From positions 204,565 to 268,564 of the forward strand of contig NZ_JAHHZO010000008.1 of assembly GCF_018760785.1 (NCBI RefSeq): a DNA stretch of 64,000 nucleotides, written 5' to 3'. The position numbers and the translations under genes are program-made. Shown here piece by piece: positions 36,583 to 45,910 of this stretch. The notes beneath the pieces were generated by a model. That model saw only the letters and a program-made list of their open reading frames with translations. It did no database searches and was not told where the DNA came from. This DNA comes from Rhizobium sp. CSW-27. GTDB lineage: Bacteria > Pseudomonadota > Alphaproteobacteria > Rhizobiales > Rhizobiaceae. Each line of letters opens with the position of its first letter. The first letter of the stretch is position 1.

Positions 36583-38171
36583 TTGTCTCCCGGCGAGTTG
36601 AAGGTGGCGTTGTAGACATCGCGCTCATGGCTGGCACGGTCCTCGGCAATGAAGCGGAAGCCTTCGCGGGCATCGGCGACGGCATGCTTCGGCAGGGTGA
36701 CGAAGACCTTCAGCGTGGTGGCCTTGTCCGGCTCGACCGGCACGGCGAAGACGCGGTCGGAATAGTCGCTGGACAGTTGCGGGATCTTCATTTCCGCCGC
36801 CGTCAGCCCCTGCATCGACAGAAGCACGGTGCGCCGCTCCGGAACCATGTTGAGCAGGCGGATCGTATAGCCATTGCGGATCGAGCCGTCCGATTCCAGC
36901 ACATATTGCGGATTGCGGTCATGCAGGACATTGACCTCCAGGCGATCGCGACTGAGCAGCGCCACCAGAAGACCGATGCCGACGGCGCTCCAGACGCCCA
37001 TATAGACGAGCGTGCGCGGCCGGAAGATGATCCGCCAGTTGAAGTGGCGCACCTGATCGGCGAAGGTCCCGTCCGGCTTGCGGACCCGGCCCGGATCGAT
37101 GGCCGTGCGGCCATTGTCGGTGGCAAGCGCCATGTTGGATTCGTATTCGTTGAGCGTTGCATAGGCAATCAGCCCGCGTTCTCGGCCGAGCTTGTCCATC
37201 ACCCCGTCACAGGCATCGATGCACAGCGCGCAGGTGATGCAGGCCAGCTGCTGCCCGTCGCGAATGTCGATGCCCATGGGACAGACGGCAACGCAGGCAT
37301 TGCAGTCCACGCAGTCGCCGATCACCTGGTTGGCCGCGGCCGCCTTCTTGGCATGCTTGCCGCGCGGCTCGCCGCGCCAGTCGTTATAGGTCACGACGAG
37401 CGACTGCTCGTCCAGCATCGCCCCCTGGATGCGCGGCCAGGGACACATGTAGATGCAGACCTGCTCGCGCATCAGCCCGCCCAGCACATAGGTGGTGGCC
37501 GTCAGAATGGCGACCGTGGAATAGGCCACGTAATTCGCCTGGCCCGTGACGAAGTCGAAGGCAAGCGAGGGGGCATCGGCAAAGTAGAAGATCCAGGCAC
37601 CGCCGGTCGCCACCGCGATCACCAGCCAGATTGCGTGCTTGGCCGTGCGCTTCCAGAGCTTTGATACGCTCCAGGGGGCCGAATCAAGCTTCATGCGGGC
37701 ATTGCGGTCGCCCTCGATGAAGCGCTCCACCACCAGGAAAAGGTCCACCCAGACCGTCTGGGGACAGGTATAGCCGCACCAGGCGCGCCCCACGGCGGAG
37801 GTGATCAGGAACAATCCGAAGCCGGCCATGACCAGGAGCCCCGCCACGAAGAAGAATTCCTGCGGCCAGATCTCGATGAAGAAGAAATAGAAGCGCCGGC
37901 CTGCCAGATCGATCAGCACCGCCTGGTCCGGCGCGTAGGGACCGCGGTCCCAGCGGATCCAGGGCGTCAGGTAGTAGATGCCGAGCGTGACCAGCATCAC
38001 CAGCCACTTGAAGCGCCGGAAGCGCCCTTCCGCCCGCTTCGGAAAGATCTTCTGCCGCGCGGCGTAAAGCGGTTCCGGCGCCGGCTGGCCGGAGCCGGTC
38101 GGTCCAGCCTCCTGGCGTCGAGTGGCCGGCTTGCCCGCCGGATGATCAGGTTGTGCGGTTTGAAAAGACAT
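36579..38171 (-). CDS. fixG: Polyferredoxin-like cbb3 assembly protein FixG/CcoG
   Basis: A 530-residue membrane protein with several N-terminal helices. It has two 4Fe-4S ferredoxin motifs, CVDCNACVAVCPMGIDI and CITCALCIDACDGVM, and a C-terminal periplasmic immunoglobulin-like domain (about residues 410-530). CcoG is a cupric reductase that supports copper delivery for cbb3 assembly. The start MSFQTAQPDH is chosen from two nearby ATGs three codons apart. An FNR/FixK box lies 52 bases upstream. Confidence 0.94.
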   Translation of the reverse strand: MSFQTAQPDHPAGKPATRRQEAGPTGSGQPAPEPLYAARQKIFPKRAEGRFRRFKWLVMLVTLGIYYLTPWIRWDRGPYAPDQAVLIDLAGRRFYFFFIEIWPQEFFFVAGLLVMAGFGLFLITSAVGRAWCGYTCPQTVWVDLFLVVERFIEGDRNARMKLDSAPWSVSKLWKRTAKHAIWLVIAVATGGAWIFYFADAPSLAFDFVTGQANYVAYSTVAILTATTYVLGGLMREQVCIYMCPWPRIQGAMLDEQSLVVTYNDWRGEPRGKHAKKAAAANQVIGDCVDCNACVAVCPMGIDIRDGQQLACITCALCIDACDGVMDKLGRERGLIAYATLNEYESNMALATDNGRTAIDPGRVRKPDGTFADQVRHFNWRIIFRPRTLVYMGVWSAVGIGLLVALLSRDRLEVNVLHDRNPQYVLESDGSIRNGYTIRLLNMVPERRTVLLSMQGLTAAEMKIPQLSSDYSDRVFAVPVEPDKATTLKVFVTLPKHAVADAREGFRFIAEDRASHERDVYNATFNSPGDK

Positions 38172-38222
38172 GGGCCCCATCCTTTGTCCGCAAGACCCTG
38201 CCGGCAAAGCGGCCCTCGTTCC

Positions 38223-38236
38223 TTGACCGAAATCAA
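38223..38236. promoter_or_regulatory. FNR/FixK box upstream of fixGHIS
   Basis: TTGACCGAAATCAA matches TTGAY-N4-RTCAA exactly. It lies 52 bases before fixG and 80 bases before the divergent antitoxin gene. FixK- or FNR-type activation of fixGHIS at low oxygen is well established in rhizobia; an effect on the toxin-antitoxin pair is possible from the shared position. Confidence 0.9.
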
Positions 38237-38315
38237 TATGCGGGGTGCGACCTTTGCGCCCAATGTGGCGAAGATCAGCAATTTTGCGTATACTCGGCAA
38301 AACAGGAGTTGGCCG

Positions 38316-38591
38316 ATGGGCAAGCACAGACTGGAAATCGAACTGACGGATGACCTTCTGTCTCGCATCGACAGCGTCTCGGCCCGCACCAGCCATTCCC
38401 GGATGGATGTGGTGGTCGAAACACTGCGGGAGCACCTGCCGCAGGATCATGGCGTGGCAGATGTCGCTCCGGAGACCCTGCAGGCCTTGCGCGTTCTCGA
38501 TGAGGCTTATCAGGAGGGATTGCGCCTCAAGATTAACCGATCGGATCGCGATATTCTGGAGAGCATCCGGACCTTTCGTGGCGACGAGTGA
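38316..38591 (+). CDS. Ribbon-helix-helix-type antitoxin candidate
   Basis: A 91-residue protein. The N-terminal segment MGKHRLEIELTDDLLSRIDSVSARTSHSRMDVVVETL fits the ribbon-helix-helix pattern: one beta strand, then two helices with a basic turn. The C-terminal half (VLDEAYQEGLRLK and onwards) would wrap the toxin. A clear AGGAG precedes the ATG at 38316. The PIN-domain gene follows three bases after the stop, the standard antitoxin-toxin order. The DNA-binding fold is inferred by pattern, not by match to a named family. Confidence 0.7.
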   Translation: MGKHRLEIELTDDLLSRIDSVSARTSHSRMDVVVETLREHLPQDHGVADVAPETLQALRVLDEAYQEGLRLKINRSDRDILESIRTFRGDE

Positions 38592-38594
38592 TCG

Positions 38595-39008
38595 ATGCCG
38601 CGCAGGGTCTACCTGGATGCAAACATCCTGATCTACCTCTTGGAAGGCAACAACGCGCGCCAGGATGAGGTGCGCACGATGCTGGCGGCGCACCTAGCGG
38701 ATCGGGATGAGCTTCATTCCAGTGAATTTGTCGTGGGAGAGTGTCTTCGCGGCGCATGGCGCCAGGGGCCTGCTCTGGTGACGGCCTATCGCCGGATGTT
38801 TTCCAACCGCGCGTTCATCACGCTTGCCCCTGTCACGCTTCCTCTGATCGAACGCGCCGCCGAGCTTGGCGCTTCCCTCAACATGAAGCTTGTCGATTCT
38901 CTTCATGTCGCCACCGCCGAGGCCTGCGGCTGCCAACTCTTCATCACAAACGACCGGGGCATTCGCGCCCCGGCCGGTCTTGCCTTGCAGTCTCTGTCGG
39001 AAGCGTGA
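38595..39008 (+). CDS. PIN-domain (VapC-like) toxin candidate
   Basis: A 137-residue PIN-domain ribonuclease candidate. The acidic metal-binding residues are present: Asp8 in YLDANILIY, Glu44/Glu49 in SSEFVVGECL, Asp101 in KLVDSLHVATA and Asp120 in FITNDRG. VapC-type toxins cleave tRNA or rRNA and are held in check by the adjacent antitoxin. It converges with ccoP, the stops being one base apart. Its tandem layout with the RHH-type gene supports a toxin-antitoxin system; toxicity is not shown by sequence. Confidence 0.8.
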   Translation: MPRRVYLDANILIYLLEGNNARQDEVRTMLAAHLADRDELHSSEFVVGECLRGAWRQGPALVTAYRRMFSNRAFITLAPVTLPLIERAAELGASLNMKLVDSLHVATAEACGCQLFITNDRGIRAPAGLALQSLSEA

Positions 39009-39009
39009 C

Positions 39010-39873
39010 TTATTCGCCGCCGCCGAGAGAATGGATGTAGACGGCCAGTTCCTTGACGGTGGTATCGCCAAGACGCGCCTGCCAGCCGGGCATCACGCCA
39101 TGCTTCGGCTGCCGGATCTGCTGGGCGATCTCCACCTCTCCATTGACCTTCAGCCAGATGGCATCGGCGAGATTGGGCGCGCCGAACTCCCGGTTGCCCT
39201 TGGCGTCCTCGCCATGGCAGGAGGCACAGTTGTCGGCAAACAGCTGCTTGCCCGGCTCGACCATGGCCGCATCGCGCGGCGTGCCGGTGAGGCTGACCAC
39301 ATAGGCGGCCACCTGCCGGATTTCCTCGGGCTTCAGGATGTCTGCAAAGGCCGGCATTTCGGAGATCCGGGTGTCGGCATCATCGGCATAGCGAATGCCA
39401 TGCGCAATCGTCTGGTGAATGGCCTCGGCGCTGCCGCCCCACAGCCAGTCGTCGTCGTTGAGGTTGGGATAGCCGGCACCGCCGGCGGCGCCCGAACCAT
39501 GGCACTGCACACAATTGACCTTGAACGCCGCAGCACCGGCCGCCGTGGCGAACTGGGTCATCTGCGGGTCGGCCAGGATCTCGTCCAGCGAAGCGGCGGC
39601 GATCTTCTCGCTGATCCCGCTTTGCGCGGCCTTGGCGCTGGCGATTTCCTGCGCCAGTTCGCCACGGCTGGAATAGCCGAGAACGCCCTTGGTCGCATCC
39701 GTCAGCAGCGGCCAGGCCGGATAGACGACGGTATAGGCGATGGCCCAGACGATGGTTGCGTAGAAGGTCCAGAGCCACCAGCGCGGCAGCGGATTGTTCA
39801 GTTCGCGGATGCCGTCCCACTCATGGCCGGTGGTTTCGACGCCGCTGATGTCATCAATATGTTTGTCCGCCAT
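39010..39873 (-). CDS. fixP: Cbb3 oxidase dihaem cytochrome c subunit CcoP/FixP
   Basis: A 287-residue subunit with one N-terminal membrane helix (WWLWTFYATIVWAIAYTV) and two periplasmic cytochrome c domains. The haem-attachment sites are CVQCH and CASCH, each with a later methionine ligand (SEMPAF and HGVMPGW). It relays electrons towards CcoO and CcoN. It starts two bases after the ccoQ stop; a TTG two codons earlier is an alternative. Confidence 0.95.
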   Translation of the reverse strand: MADKHIDDISGVETTGHEWDGIRELNNPLPRWWLWTFYATIVWAIAYTVVYPAWPLLTDATKGVLGYSSRGELAQEIASAKAAQSGISEKIAAASLDEILADPQMTQFATAAGAAAFKVNCVQCHGSGAAGGAGYPNLNDDDWLWGGSAEAIHQTIAHGIRYADDADTRISEMPAFADILKPEEIRQVAAYVVSLTGTPRDAAMVEPGKQLFADNCASCHGEDAKGNREFGAPNLADAIWLKVNGEVEIAQQIRQPKHGVMPGWQARLGDTTVKELAVYIHSLGGGE

Positions 39874-39875
39874 GA

Positions 39876-40028
39876 TCAATCCTCCTTCAGAGGGATTTTT
39901 GCGGCCTCGCTGGCCGAGGCCTTCGCGCCGGGACGCAGGGTGGAGATCACCACGCCGACGAAGAAGAGAGCCATCACCAGGAGGCCCCAGCTATCGGCGA
40001 AGTGGCGCATTGCGGTATAGACTTCCAT
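39876..40028 (-). CDS. fixQ: Cbb3 oxidase small subunit CcoQ/FixQ
   Basis: A 50-residue protein missed by length cut-offs. It starts MEVYTAMRHFADSWGLL and continues with one hydrophobic helix (VMALFFVGVVIST), then LRPGAKASASEA, the typical CcoQ pattern. It helps stabilise the complex and sits between ccoO and ccoP with 12- and 2-base gaps. Confidence 0.93.
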   Translation of the reverse strand: MEVYTAMRHFADSWGLLVMALFFVGVVISTLRPGAKASASEAAKIPLKED

Positions 40029-40040
40029 GGCCGCTCCTCC

Positions 40041-40772
40041 TCAGCGATAGCCGGTGGCATCGTCATAGGTCGAGAAATCGACCAGCGTGCCGAGCATCTG
40101 CAGATAGGCCACCAACGCGTCCATCTCGGTGAGCCTGGTCGGATCGCCGTCGAAATCGCCGACCTTGGCCTTCGGATAGCGCGCGAGCAGGCCGGACGTG
40201 TCGGCATTCGGATCCGCCTGGGCGACGAGATCGGCGCGGGCGCTGTCCAGCATGTCCGGCGAATAGGGCACGCCCACCAGCTGGTTTGCCTTGAGATCCA
40301 TGGTGACGTCCGTCACCTTCAGCGGCGTTTCCTTCAGGAAGGCATAGCTCGGCATGATCGATTCCGGCACCACGTCGCGCGGACGCACGAGATGCTGCAC
40401 GTGCCACTCGTTCGAGTAGCGGTCGCCGACACGGGCCAGATCCGGTCCGGTGCGCTTCGAGCCCCACTGGAAGGGGTGGTCATACATGCTTTCCGCCGCC
40501 AGGCTGTAATGGCCGTAGCGCTCCACTTCGTCGCGGAACGGACGGATCATCTGGCTGTGGCAGACATAGCAGCCTTCGCGGATGTAGATGTTGCGGCCGG
40601 CCAGTTCCAGCGGCGAATAAGGACGCATCCCCTCCACCTTCTCGATGGTGTTTTCGAGATAGAAGAGCGGGGCGATCTCGACGATGCCGCCGATCGAAAC
40701 CACGAGCAGCGAGCCGACCAGAAGCAGCGTCGCGTTGCGCTCGATGAACTGGTGTTTCTCAATAAGGGACAT
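40041..40772 (-). CDS. fixO: Cbb3 oxidase monohaem cytochrome c subunit CcoO/FixO
   Basis: A 243-residue membrane-anchored cytochrome c. An N-terminal helix lies at about residues 13-35. The haem site [12 protein letters not shown] follows the typical RNIYIREG segment, and a methionine ligand lies in SIMPSYAFL. It transfers electrons from CcoP or soluble c-type cytochromes to CcoN. It is 12 bases downstream of ccoN. Confidence 0.96.
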   Translation of the reverse strand: MSLIEKHQFIERNATLLLVGSLLVVSIGGIVEIAPLFYLENTIEKVEGMRPYSPLELAGRNIYIREGCYVCHSQMIRPFRDEVERYGHYSLAAESMYDHPFQWGSKRTGPDLARVGDRYSNEWHVQHLVRPRDVVPESIMPSYAFLKETPLKVTDVTMDLKANQLVGVPYSPDMLDSARADLVAQADPNADTSGLLARYPKAKVGDFDGDPTRLTEMDALVAYLQMLGTLVDFSTYDDATGYR

Positions 40773-40784
40773 GGGTTCCGCTCC

Positions 40785-42410
40785 TTATTCGGCAGGCTGG
40801 AGACCGGCAGGAACGGCGCCCGGAAGCGTTTCCTGTCTCTCGTGGCCGAGGATGGTCATGGTGATGTTGAAGGCCATGATGAGCGCACCCGCCAGGTACA
40901 TGGCACCGCCCACGGCGCGCAGCACGTAATAGGGGAACATGGCGGCGACGGCTTCGGCGAAGGAATAGACCAGGAAGCCCTGATCGTCATATTCGCGCCA
41001 CATCAGGCCCTGCTGGACACCGGCGACCCACATGACGGCGGCGTAGACGACGATGCCGAGGGTTGCCAGCCAGAAGTGCCAGTTGACCATGGCGAGGCTG
41101 TAGAGGCGGTTGCGGTTCCACAGCTTCGGAACGAGGAAGTAGACCGCGCCGAACGAGATCATGCCGACCCAGCCGAGCGCGCCCGAATGCACGTGGCCGA
41201 TCGTCCAGTCCGTATAGTGGCTGAGCGAGTTGACCGCCTTGACCGACATCATCGGGCCCTCGAAGGTCGACATGCCGTAGAAGGCAATCGCAATCACCAT
41301 CATGCGGATGATCGGGTCGGTGCGGATCTTGTCCCAGGCGCCCGACAGCGTCATCAGGCCGTTGATCATGCCGCCCCAGGAGGGCATCCAGAGCATGATG
41401 GAGAACACCATGCCGAGCGTCTGCGCCCAGTCCGGCAGGGCCGTATAGTGCAGGTGGTGCGGGCCGGCCCAGATATACATGAAGATCAGCGCCCAGAAGT
41501 GGATGATCGACAGGCGGTAGGAATAGACCGGGCGGCCGGCTTGCTTGGGCACGAAATAATACATCATGCCGAGGAAACCGGCGGTCAGGAAGAAGCCGAC
41601 GGCGTTATGGCCATACCACCACTGCGTCAATGCGTCCTGCACGCCGGAAAAGGCCGAATAGCTCTTCACGCCGAGGAAGGAGACCGGAATCGCCAGGTTG
41701 TTGACCACATGCAGCATGGCGATCGTGACGATGAAGGCCAGGTAGAACCAGTTGGCCACATAGATATGCGGCTCCTTGCGCATCAGGATCGTGCCGAGGA
41801 AGGCGATCAGGTAGGCGACCCAGACGACGGTGAGCCACAGGTCGACATACCATTCGGGTTCGGCGTATTCGCGTCCCTGGGTAATGCCGAGCAGATAGCC
41901 GGTGGCGGCCATGACGATGAACAGCTGATAGCCCCAGAACACGAACCAGCCGAGCCCTTCTCCCCCGAACAGGCGCACGCGACAGGTGCGCTGCACCACA
42001 TAGAACGAGGTGCAGATCAGCGCGTTGCCACCGAAGGCAAAGATGACGGCAGAGGTGTGCAGGGGACGCATGCGCCCGAAATTAAACCACGGCCCGAAAT
42101 TCAGGTCCGGAAAGGCCAGTTGCAGGGCCACGACCACGCCGACGAGAAAGCCCACCACGCCCCAGAAGGTGGTGGCGATGGTGCCATACTTGACGACCTC
42201 GTCGAAATAGCCGGAACGATCCGCCCGGATGGCGGCCTGACCGGCAGGCGCAAACCTGACACGGCGCAGCATGACGATGATGCTGGCGGCGAGCGTGAAG
42301 AAGAGCACCCACATATGGGCGGCAAACAGATCATCATGGGCGAAACCGGCACCGAGAAGCGCCAGGAACGCCCCCGCGGTCAGCGCCACGATTGGTACGG
42401 TATTGTTCAT
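40785..42410 (-). CDS. fixN: Cbb3-type cytochrome oxidase catalytic subunit CcoN/FixN
   Basis: The 541-residue haem-copper oxidase subunit I of the high-affinity terminal oxidase. About twelve helices are visible, with ligand histidines in [42 protein letters not shown] and [13 protein letters not shown]. The start [13 protein letters not shown] is used; another ATG lies three codons earlier. It heads the ccoNOQP operon behind an FNR/FixK box. The oxidase supports respiration at very low oxygen. Confidence 0.96.
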   Translation of the reverse strand: MNNTVPIVALTAGAFLALLGAGFAHDDLFAAHMWVLFFTLAASIIVMLRRVRFAPAGQAAIRADRSGYFDEVVKYGTIATTFWGVVGFLVGVVVALQLAFPDLNFGPWFNFGRMRPLHTSAVIFAFGGNALICTSFYVVQRTCRVRLFGGEGLGWFVFWGYQLFIVMAATGYLLGITQGREYAEPEWYVDLWLTVVWVAYLIAFLGTILMRKEPHIYVANWFYLAFIVTIAMLHVVNNLAIPVSFLGVKSYSAFSGVQDALTQWWYGHNAVGFFLTAGFLGMMYYFVPKQAGRPVYSYRLSIIHFWALIFMYIWAGPHHLHYTALPDWAQTLGMVFSIMLWMPSWGGMINGLMTLSGAWDKIRTDPIIRMMVIAIAFYGMSTFEGPMMSVKAVNSLSHYTDWTIGHVHSGALGWVGMISFGAVYFLVPKLWNRNRLYSLAMVNWHFWLATLGIVVYAAVMWVAGVQQGLMWREYDDQGFLVYSFAEAVAAMFPYYVLRAVGGAMYLAGALIMAFNITMTILGHERQETLPGAVPAGLQPAE

Positions 42411-42513
42411 CTTGAACATCCCCCAAAGGCGAACAACGAAAGGGGGGCGATCGCTCGACCGATCAGACACCCCGCCTGATGGGCACAACTCTCATTTTCG
42501 TGAACGGGGGGCC

Positions 42514-42527
42514 TTGATCTGAATCAA
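42514..42527. promoter_or_regulatory. FNR/FixK box upstream of ccoNOQP
   Basis: TTGATCTGAATCAA is a perfect TTGAT-N4-ATCAA inverted repeat about 105 bases upstream of the ccoN start. It is oriented so that an activator at about -41 would drive ccoN. The divergent GGDEF-EAL gene starts about 150 bases on the other side. Confidence 0.92.
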
Positions 42528-42675
42528 CAGCCCGCTCCGCACGGCTCCGGGGCGAATGGACAGCGCGCGGCGATTGGATTAGGACGTATTTAAGCAATTG
42601 ATCAAATGATCATCCGGCGGTTGTGCGCAGCGGGACACAGCCGGGGCATTGGGGCGAGGTAGCGCGGTTTCTTCG

Positions 42676-44211
42676 ATGGCGATTTTCAATCACAGGGCGG
42701 TCTGGCAGGCATGCGTGCTGGCGCTGATCGGCATCGTTCTCATCTCCGTCGGCATCGAATTTGATGCGGCCGAAGCGATCGGCGACTGGATCCGGAGGCA
42801 CGAGGCGCATGAGGTCGACGAGGTCATGTTCGCGCTCGACATCGTCGGCATTCTCAGCATCATCTATGGGGCGCTGCGGATCTTCGATCTCAAGCAGGAG
42901 CGCAAGCGGCGCGAACAGGCCGAGCGCCGGGCCGACTGGATGGCCGTGCATGACAGTCTGACAGGCCTGCACAACCGCCACAGCCTGGAAGAAAAGCTGA
43001 ACCAGATGGGCAAACGGCATGGCGGCCGCTTCGCCATGCTGATCATCGACCTCGACGGCTTCAAGCGGATCAACGATCTGGTCGGCCATCAGGCGGGCGA
43101 TGCGGTGCTGCAGGCGGTGGCGGACCGGCTGCGCGAGCACGTGGCGGCCGATTCGGTCTTCCGCCTCGGCGGCGACGAATTCGTCGTCTTCGTCGACCGC
43201 ATTGCCGCGGCGCCGCAGCTGGCGCGCACCCTGCTTCAGGCCCTCAACCGTCCGGTGATCTTCCGCGATACCTCGCTCGATGTGGGGGCAAGCATCGGCA
43301 TGGCAAGCTGCCCGGACAATGCGGCGGATGCACGCGAATGCCTGAGATGCGCCGATGCGGCGATGTATGTCGCCAAATCCACCGGCCGGGGCTCGCTCCG
43401 CGCCTTCGACAACAGCATGCGCGAGCAGATGCTGCTGCGCGACCGGGATGAGCGGGACCTGCGCGCGGCGATCCGTGCAGGGCGGATCAAGCCCTATTAC
43501 CAGCCGATCATCGATCTCTCCGACAACCGGATCTGCGGTTTCGAGGCCCTGGCCCGCTGGGAGCGGGAGGATGGGGTGCTGGTTTCGCCCGGCGACTTCA
43601 TTCCGCTGGCCGAGGAGACGGGCCTGATCCTCGACCTGACGGAAAGCCTGCTCGCCACCGCCTGCCGCGATGCCATGACATGGCCCTCCGACATCCTTCT
43701 GTCCTTCAACATCTCGCCGATCCAGTTGCAAGACCAGCTTCTGGGCATGCGCATTCTGAGAATCCTCTCGACGGCCGGCCTGCCGCCGAGCCGTCTGGAG
43801 ATCGAGATCACCGAGACGGCGCTGATCCAGGACGTGCGCACCGCCGCCGCAATTCTCAGCGATCTGCGCACCGCCGGCATTTCGATCGCGCTCGATGATT
43901 TCGGCACCGGCTATTCAAGCCTTGCCCATCTCTCCAATCTCAGCTTCGACAAGATCAAGATCGATCGCAGCTTCGTGTCCTCCTTCCAGGATCAGGAGCG
44001 TCAGGAGAAGATCGTCAAGGCGATCGTCGGCCTCGGCATCGGGCTCGACGTGCCCACGACGGCGGAAGGCATCGAAACCGCCAACCAGCTTGCAAGCCTC
44101 ACCGGCATGGGCTGCACCTACGGCCAGGGCTACCTGTTCGGCCGTGCCATGCCGGCGGCAGAGGCCGCACGCATGCTCTCCACCCCGCGCGGGCAGGAGG
44201 CCTCGGCCTAG
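42676..44211 (+). CDS. Membrane GGDEF-EAL protein (cyclic-di-GMP synthase/phosphodiesterase)
   Basis: A 511-residue protein with two N-terminal membrane helices (about 8-28 and 50-70). The GGDEF domain has the intact active site RLGGDEF. The EAL domain follows with FEALARWE, NISPIQL, EITETAL, DDFGTGYSS, KIDRSF and AEGIE, all metal and catalytic residues present. Both activities are therefore possible; which dominates cannot be read. No I-site RxxD is obvious. It is divergent from ccoN and shares the regulatory region with the FNR/FixK box. Confidence 0.92.
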   Translation: MAIFNHRAVWQACVLALIGIVLISVGIEFDAAEAIGDWIRRHEAHEVDEVMFALDIVGILSIIYGALRIFDLKQERKRREQAERRADWMAVHDSLTGLHNRHSLEEKLNQMGKRHGGRFAMLIIDLDGFKRINDLVGHQAGDAVLQAVADRLREHVAADSVFRLGGDEFVVFVDRIAAAPQLARTLLQALNRPVIFRDTSLDVGASIGMASCPDNAADARECLRCADAAMYVAKSTGRGSLRAFDNSMREQMLLRDRDERDLRAAIRAGRIKPYYQPIIDLSDNRICGFEALARWEREDGVLVSPGDFIPLAEETGLILDLTESLLATACRDAMTWPSDILLSFNISPIQLQDQLLGMRILRILSTAGLPPSRLEIEITETALIQDVRTAAAILSDLRTAGISIALDDFGTGYSSLAHLSNLSFDKIKIDRSFVSSFQDQERQEKIVKAIVGLGIGLDVPTTAEGIETANQLASLTGMGCTYGQGYLFGRAMPAAEAARMLSTPRGQEASA

Positions 44212-44302
44212 CCCGAGGCAATAGCATCGATCCGGACAACCGCAACGGATGGCCGCATATCGGTGTTTTTCGAGGAAAAACGCTTTTCGGGAGAAGCTGA
44301 AC

Positions 44303-44379
44303 TGGTCGGAGTGGAGTGATTCGAACACTCGACCCCCACGTCCCGAACGTGGTGCGCTACCAGACTGCGCTACACTCCG
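44303..44379 (-). tRNA. tRNA-Pro (anticodon CGG)
   Basis: A 77-base cloverleaf, with CGGAGTG/CACTCCG acceptor arms and 3' ACCA encoded. The anticodon stem CCACG/CGTGG encloses TTCGGGA, giving CGG for proline CCG codons. The T arm has GTTCGAATC. C1-G72 pairing fits bacterial tRNA-Pro. No integrase or flanking repeat indicates use as an integration site. Confidence 0.95.
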
Positions 44380-44655
44380 TGACCAGTGGCGCCTCTATAG
44401 ACGAGGAGATTTTATTGCACAAGCACCCTTTTTCATTTTTTTGTCGCATGGCTTTCACGGCGCCGCAAACCGGCGCGACGACCGCGGCACGGGCGGAACG
44501 GATTTTTCTGCATTGCAAAAACTGAATACTTTTCATCTGCATGATAAGGAAATAAGCTTTGATCTCAAATGACGGTGGCATCATGCCATGCCAATTTCTG
44601 CCCCTATCGCAGCAACGGTCCTGCGCCGGTTGGGGCACGAACCATAACATTTCGA

Positions 44656-45858
44656 ATGACGAGAACGATGATGCCCGAAAAGCTTGCCCAGGCCGCGAAA
44701 GAACTCTCCCGCTGGCTGCATGACGACGCCCTTCACCTGTGGCGTAGAGCAGGTTTTCATGGCAGCGCGGGCGGCTTTTGCGAAACCATCGGTCTTGACG
44801 GGGTGCCGACGGCGGTTCCCCGTCGTTCGCGCGTGCAGCCGCGGCAGGTCTATTGCTTCGCTGAAGCCGGTGCGCGCGGCTGGCAGGGCGACTGGCAGGC
44901 ACCGGTCGGTGAGGGCCTTGCCTTTTTCGACCGCGTCTACCGGCTGGAGACCGGCTTTTATGGCGCGCTGGCCGATGCGCAGGGCAGCCTGCTCGACGCC
45001 AGCTTCGACCTCTACAATCAGGCTTTTGCCATTCTTTCCTTCGTCTACACGGCAAAGGTCTTTCCGGAGCGCCGGGCAGAGATGGCGCAGCGCGCTTCTG
45101 CCATGCTCTCGGCGCTGAAGGCCGGCTATGCGCATCCCGTGGCCGGCTTCGAGGAAGCCAACCCCTCGCGCCTGCCGCTCTGCTCCAACCCGCACATGCA
45201 TCTCTTCGAGGCAAGCCTTGCCTGCGAGGCCGAGGACGGCTTCGACACCGCCGCCTGGACGGCGCTCTCCGACGAGATCGCGCAATTGTGCATGCGCTGC
45301 TTCATCGGCGGCGAGAATGGCGGCCTCCGCGAGTTCTTCAACCATGACTGGAGCCCCTTCGATGGCGCCAGGGGCCGCATCATGGAGCCGGGCCACCAGT
45401 TCGAATGGGCCTGGCTGCTGGCCCGCTGGAGCGAACGCCGCGGCAATGCGGAGGCGCTCGCCAAGGCCCGCCGCCTGTTCCGGATCGGCGAGGAGCACGG
45501 GATCTGCGCAACGCGCGGCGTGGCCGTGATGACCCTGCTCGACGATTTCTCGGTGGCCGATCCGCTGGCCCGACTCTGGCCGCAGACGGAATGGATCAAG
45601 AGCGCGGCGCGTCTGGCCGTGCTGTCGGATGGTGCCGAGCGGGCGCATTATCTCGAATCGGCCCTTGCCGCCTGTGCCGCCCTGTCGCTGTTTCTCGACA
45701 CGCCGGTGGCCGGCCTGTGGCGGGACAAGATGACGGCGGACGGCAGCTTCGTGGACGAGGCGGCGCCGGCCAGTTCCTTCTATCACATCCTCTGCGCGAT
45801 CTACGAGCTTGAGGACTGCCTTGCGGCGCTGGACGGCGCCTCCAGCGTGGCCGCCTGA
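44656..45858 (+). CDS. AGE-family epimerase/isomerase, probable mannose-6-phosphate isomerase
   Basis: A protein of about 400 residues of the N-acylglucosamine 2-epimerase (alpha6/alpha6 barrel) superfamily. Visible blocks are LDASFDLYNQAFAILSF, NPHMHLFEASLA and MEPGHQFEWAWLL, with the two catalytic histidines of the family. A rhizobial Pmi of this family is known, and a phosphomannomutase-like gene follows 52 bases downstream, so mannose-6-phosphate to fructose-6-phosphate conversion is the best guess. Alternatives are mannose or other sugar isomerases. Starts at 44656, 44668 or 44671 are all possible. Confidence 0.82.
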   Translation: MTRTMMPEKLAQAAKELSRWLHDDALHLWRRAGFHGSAGGFCETIGLDGVPTAVPRRSRVQPRQVYCFAEAGARGWQGDWQAPVGEGLAFFDRVYRLETGFYGALADAQGSLLDASFDLYNQAFAILSFVYTAKVFPERRAEMAQRASAMLSALKAGYAHPVAGFEEANPSRLPLCSNPHMHLFEASLACEAEDGFDTAAWTALSDEIAQLCMRCFIGGENGGLREFFNHDWSPFDGARGRIMEPGHQFEWAWLLARWSERRGNAEALAKARRLFRIGEEHGICATRGVAVMTLLDDFSVADPLARLWPQTEWIKSAARLAVLSDGAERAHYLESALAACAALSLFLDTPVAGLWRDKMTADGSFVDEAAPASSFYHILCAIYELEDCLAALDGASSVAA

Positions 45859-45910
45859 CCGGCCGGCCGCACTTCGACATCAACCCGCCTCACGATCCAA
45901 GGATGCATCC

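Noticed and set aside
42591..42606. Second FNR-like box (TTGATCAA) near the GGDEF-EAL gene
   Set aside because: The four-base spacer between half-sites is missing, so it does not match the FNR/FixK spacing.
44303..44379. tRNA-Pro as the attachment site of a genomic island
   Set aside because: No integrase, no direct repeat of the tRNA 3' end and no change in gene character on either side.
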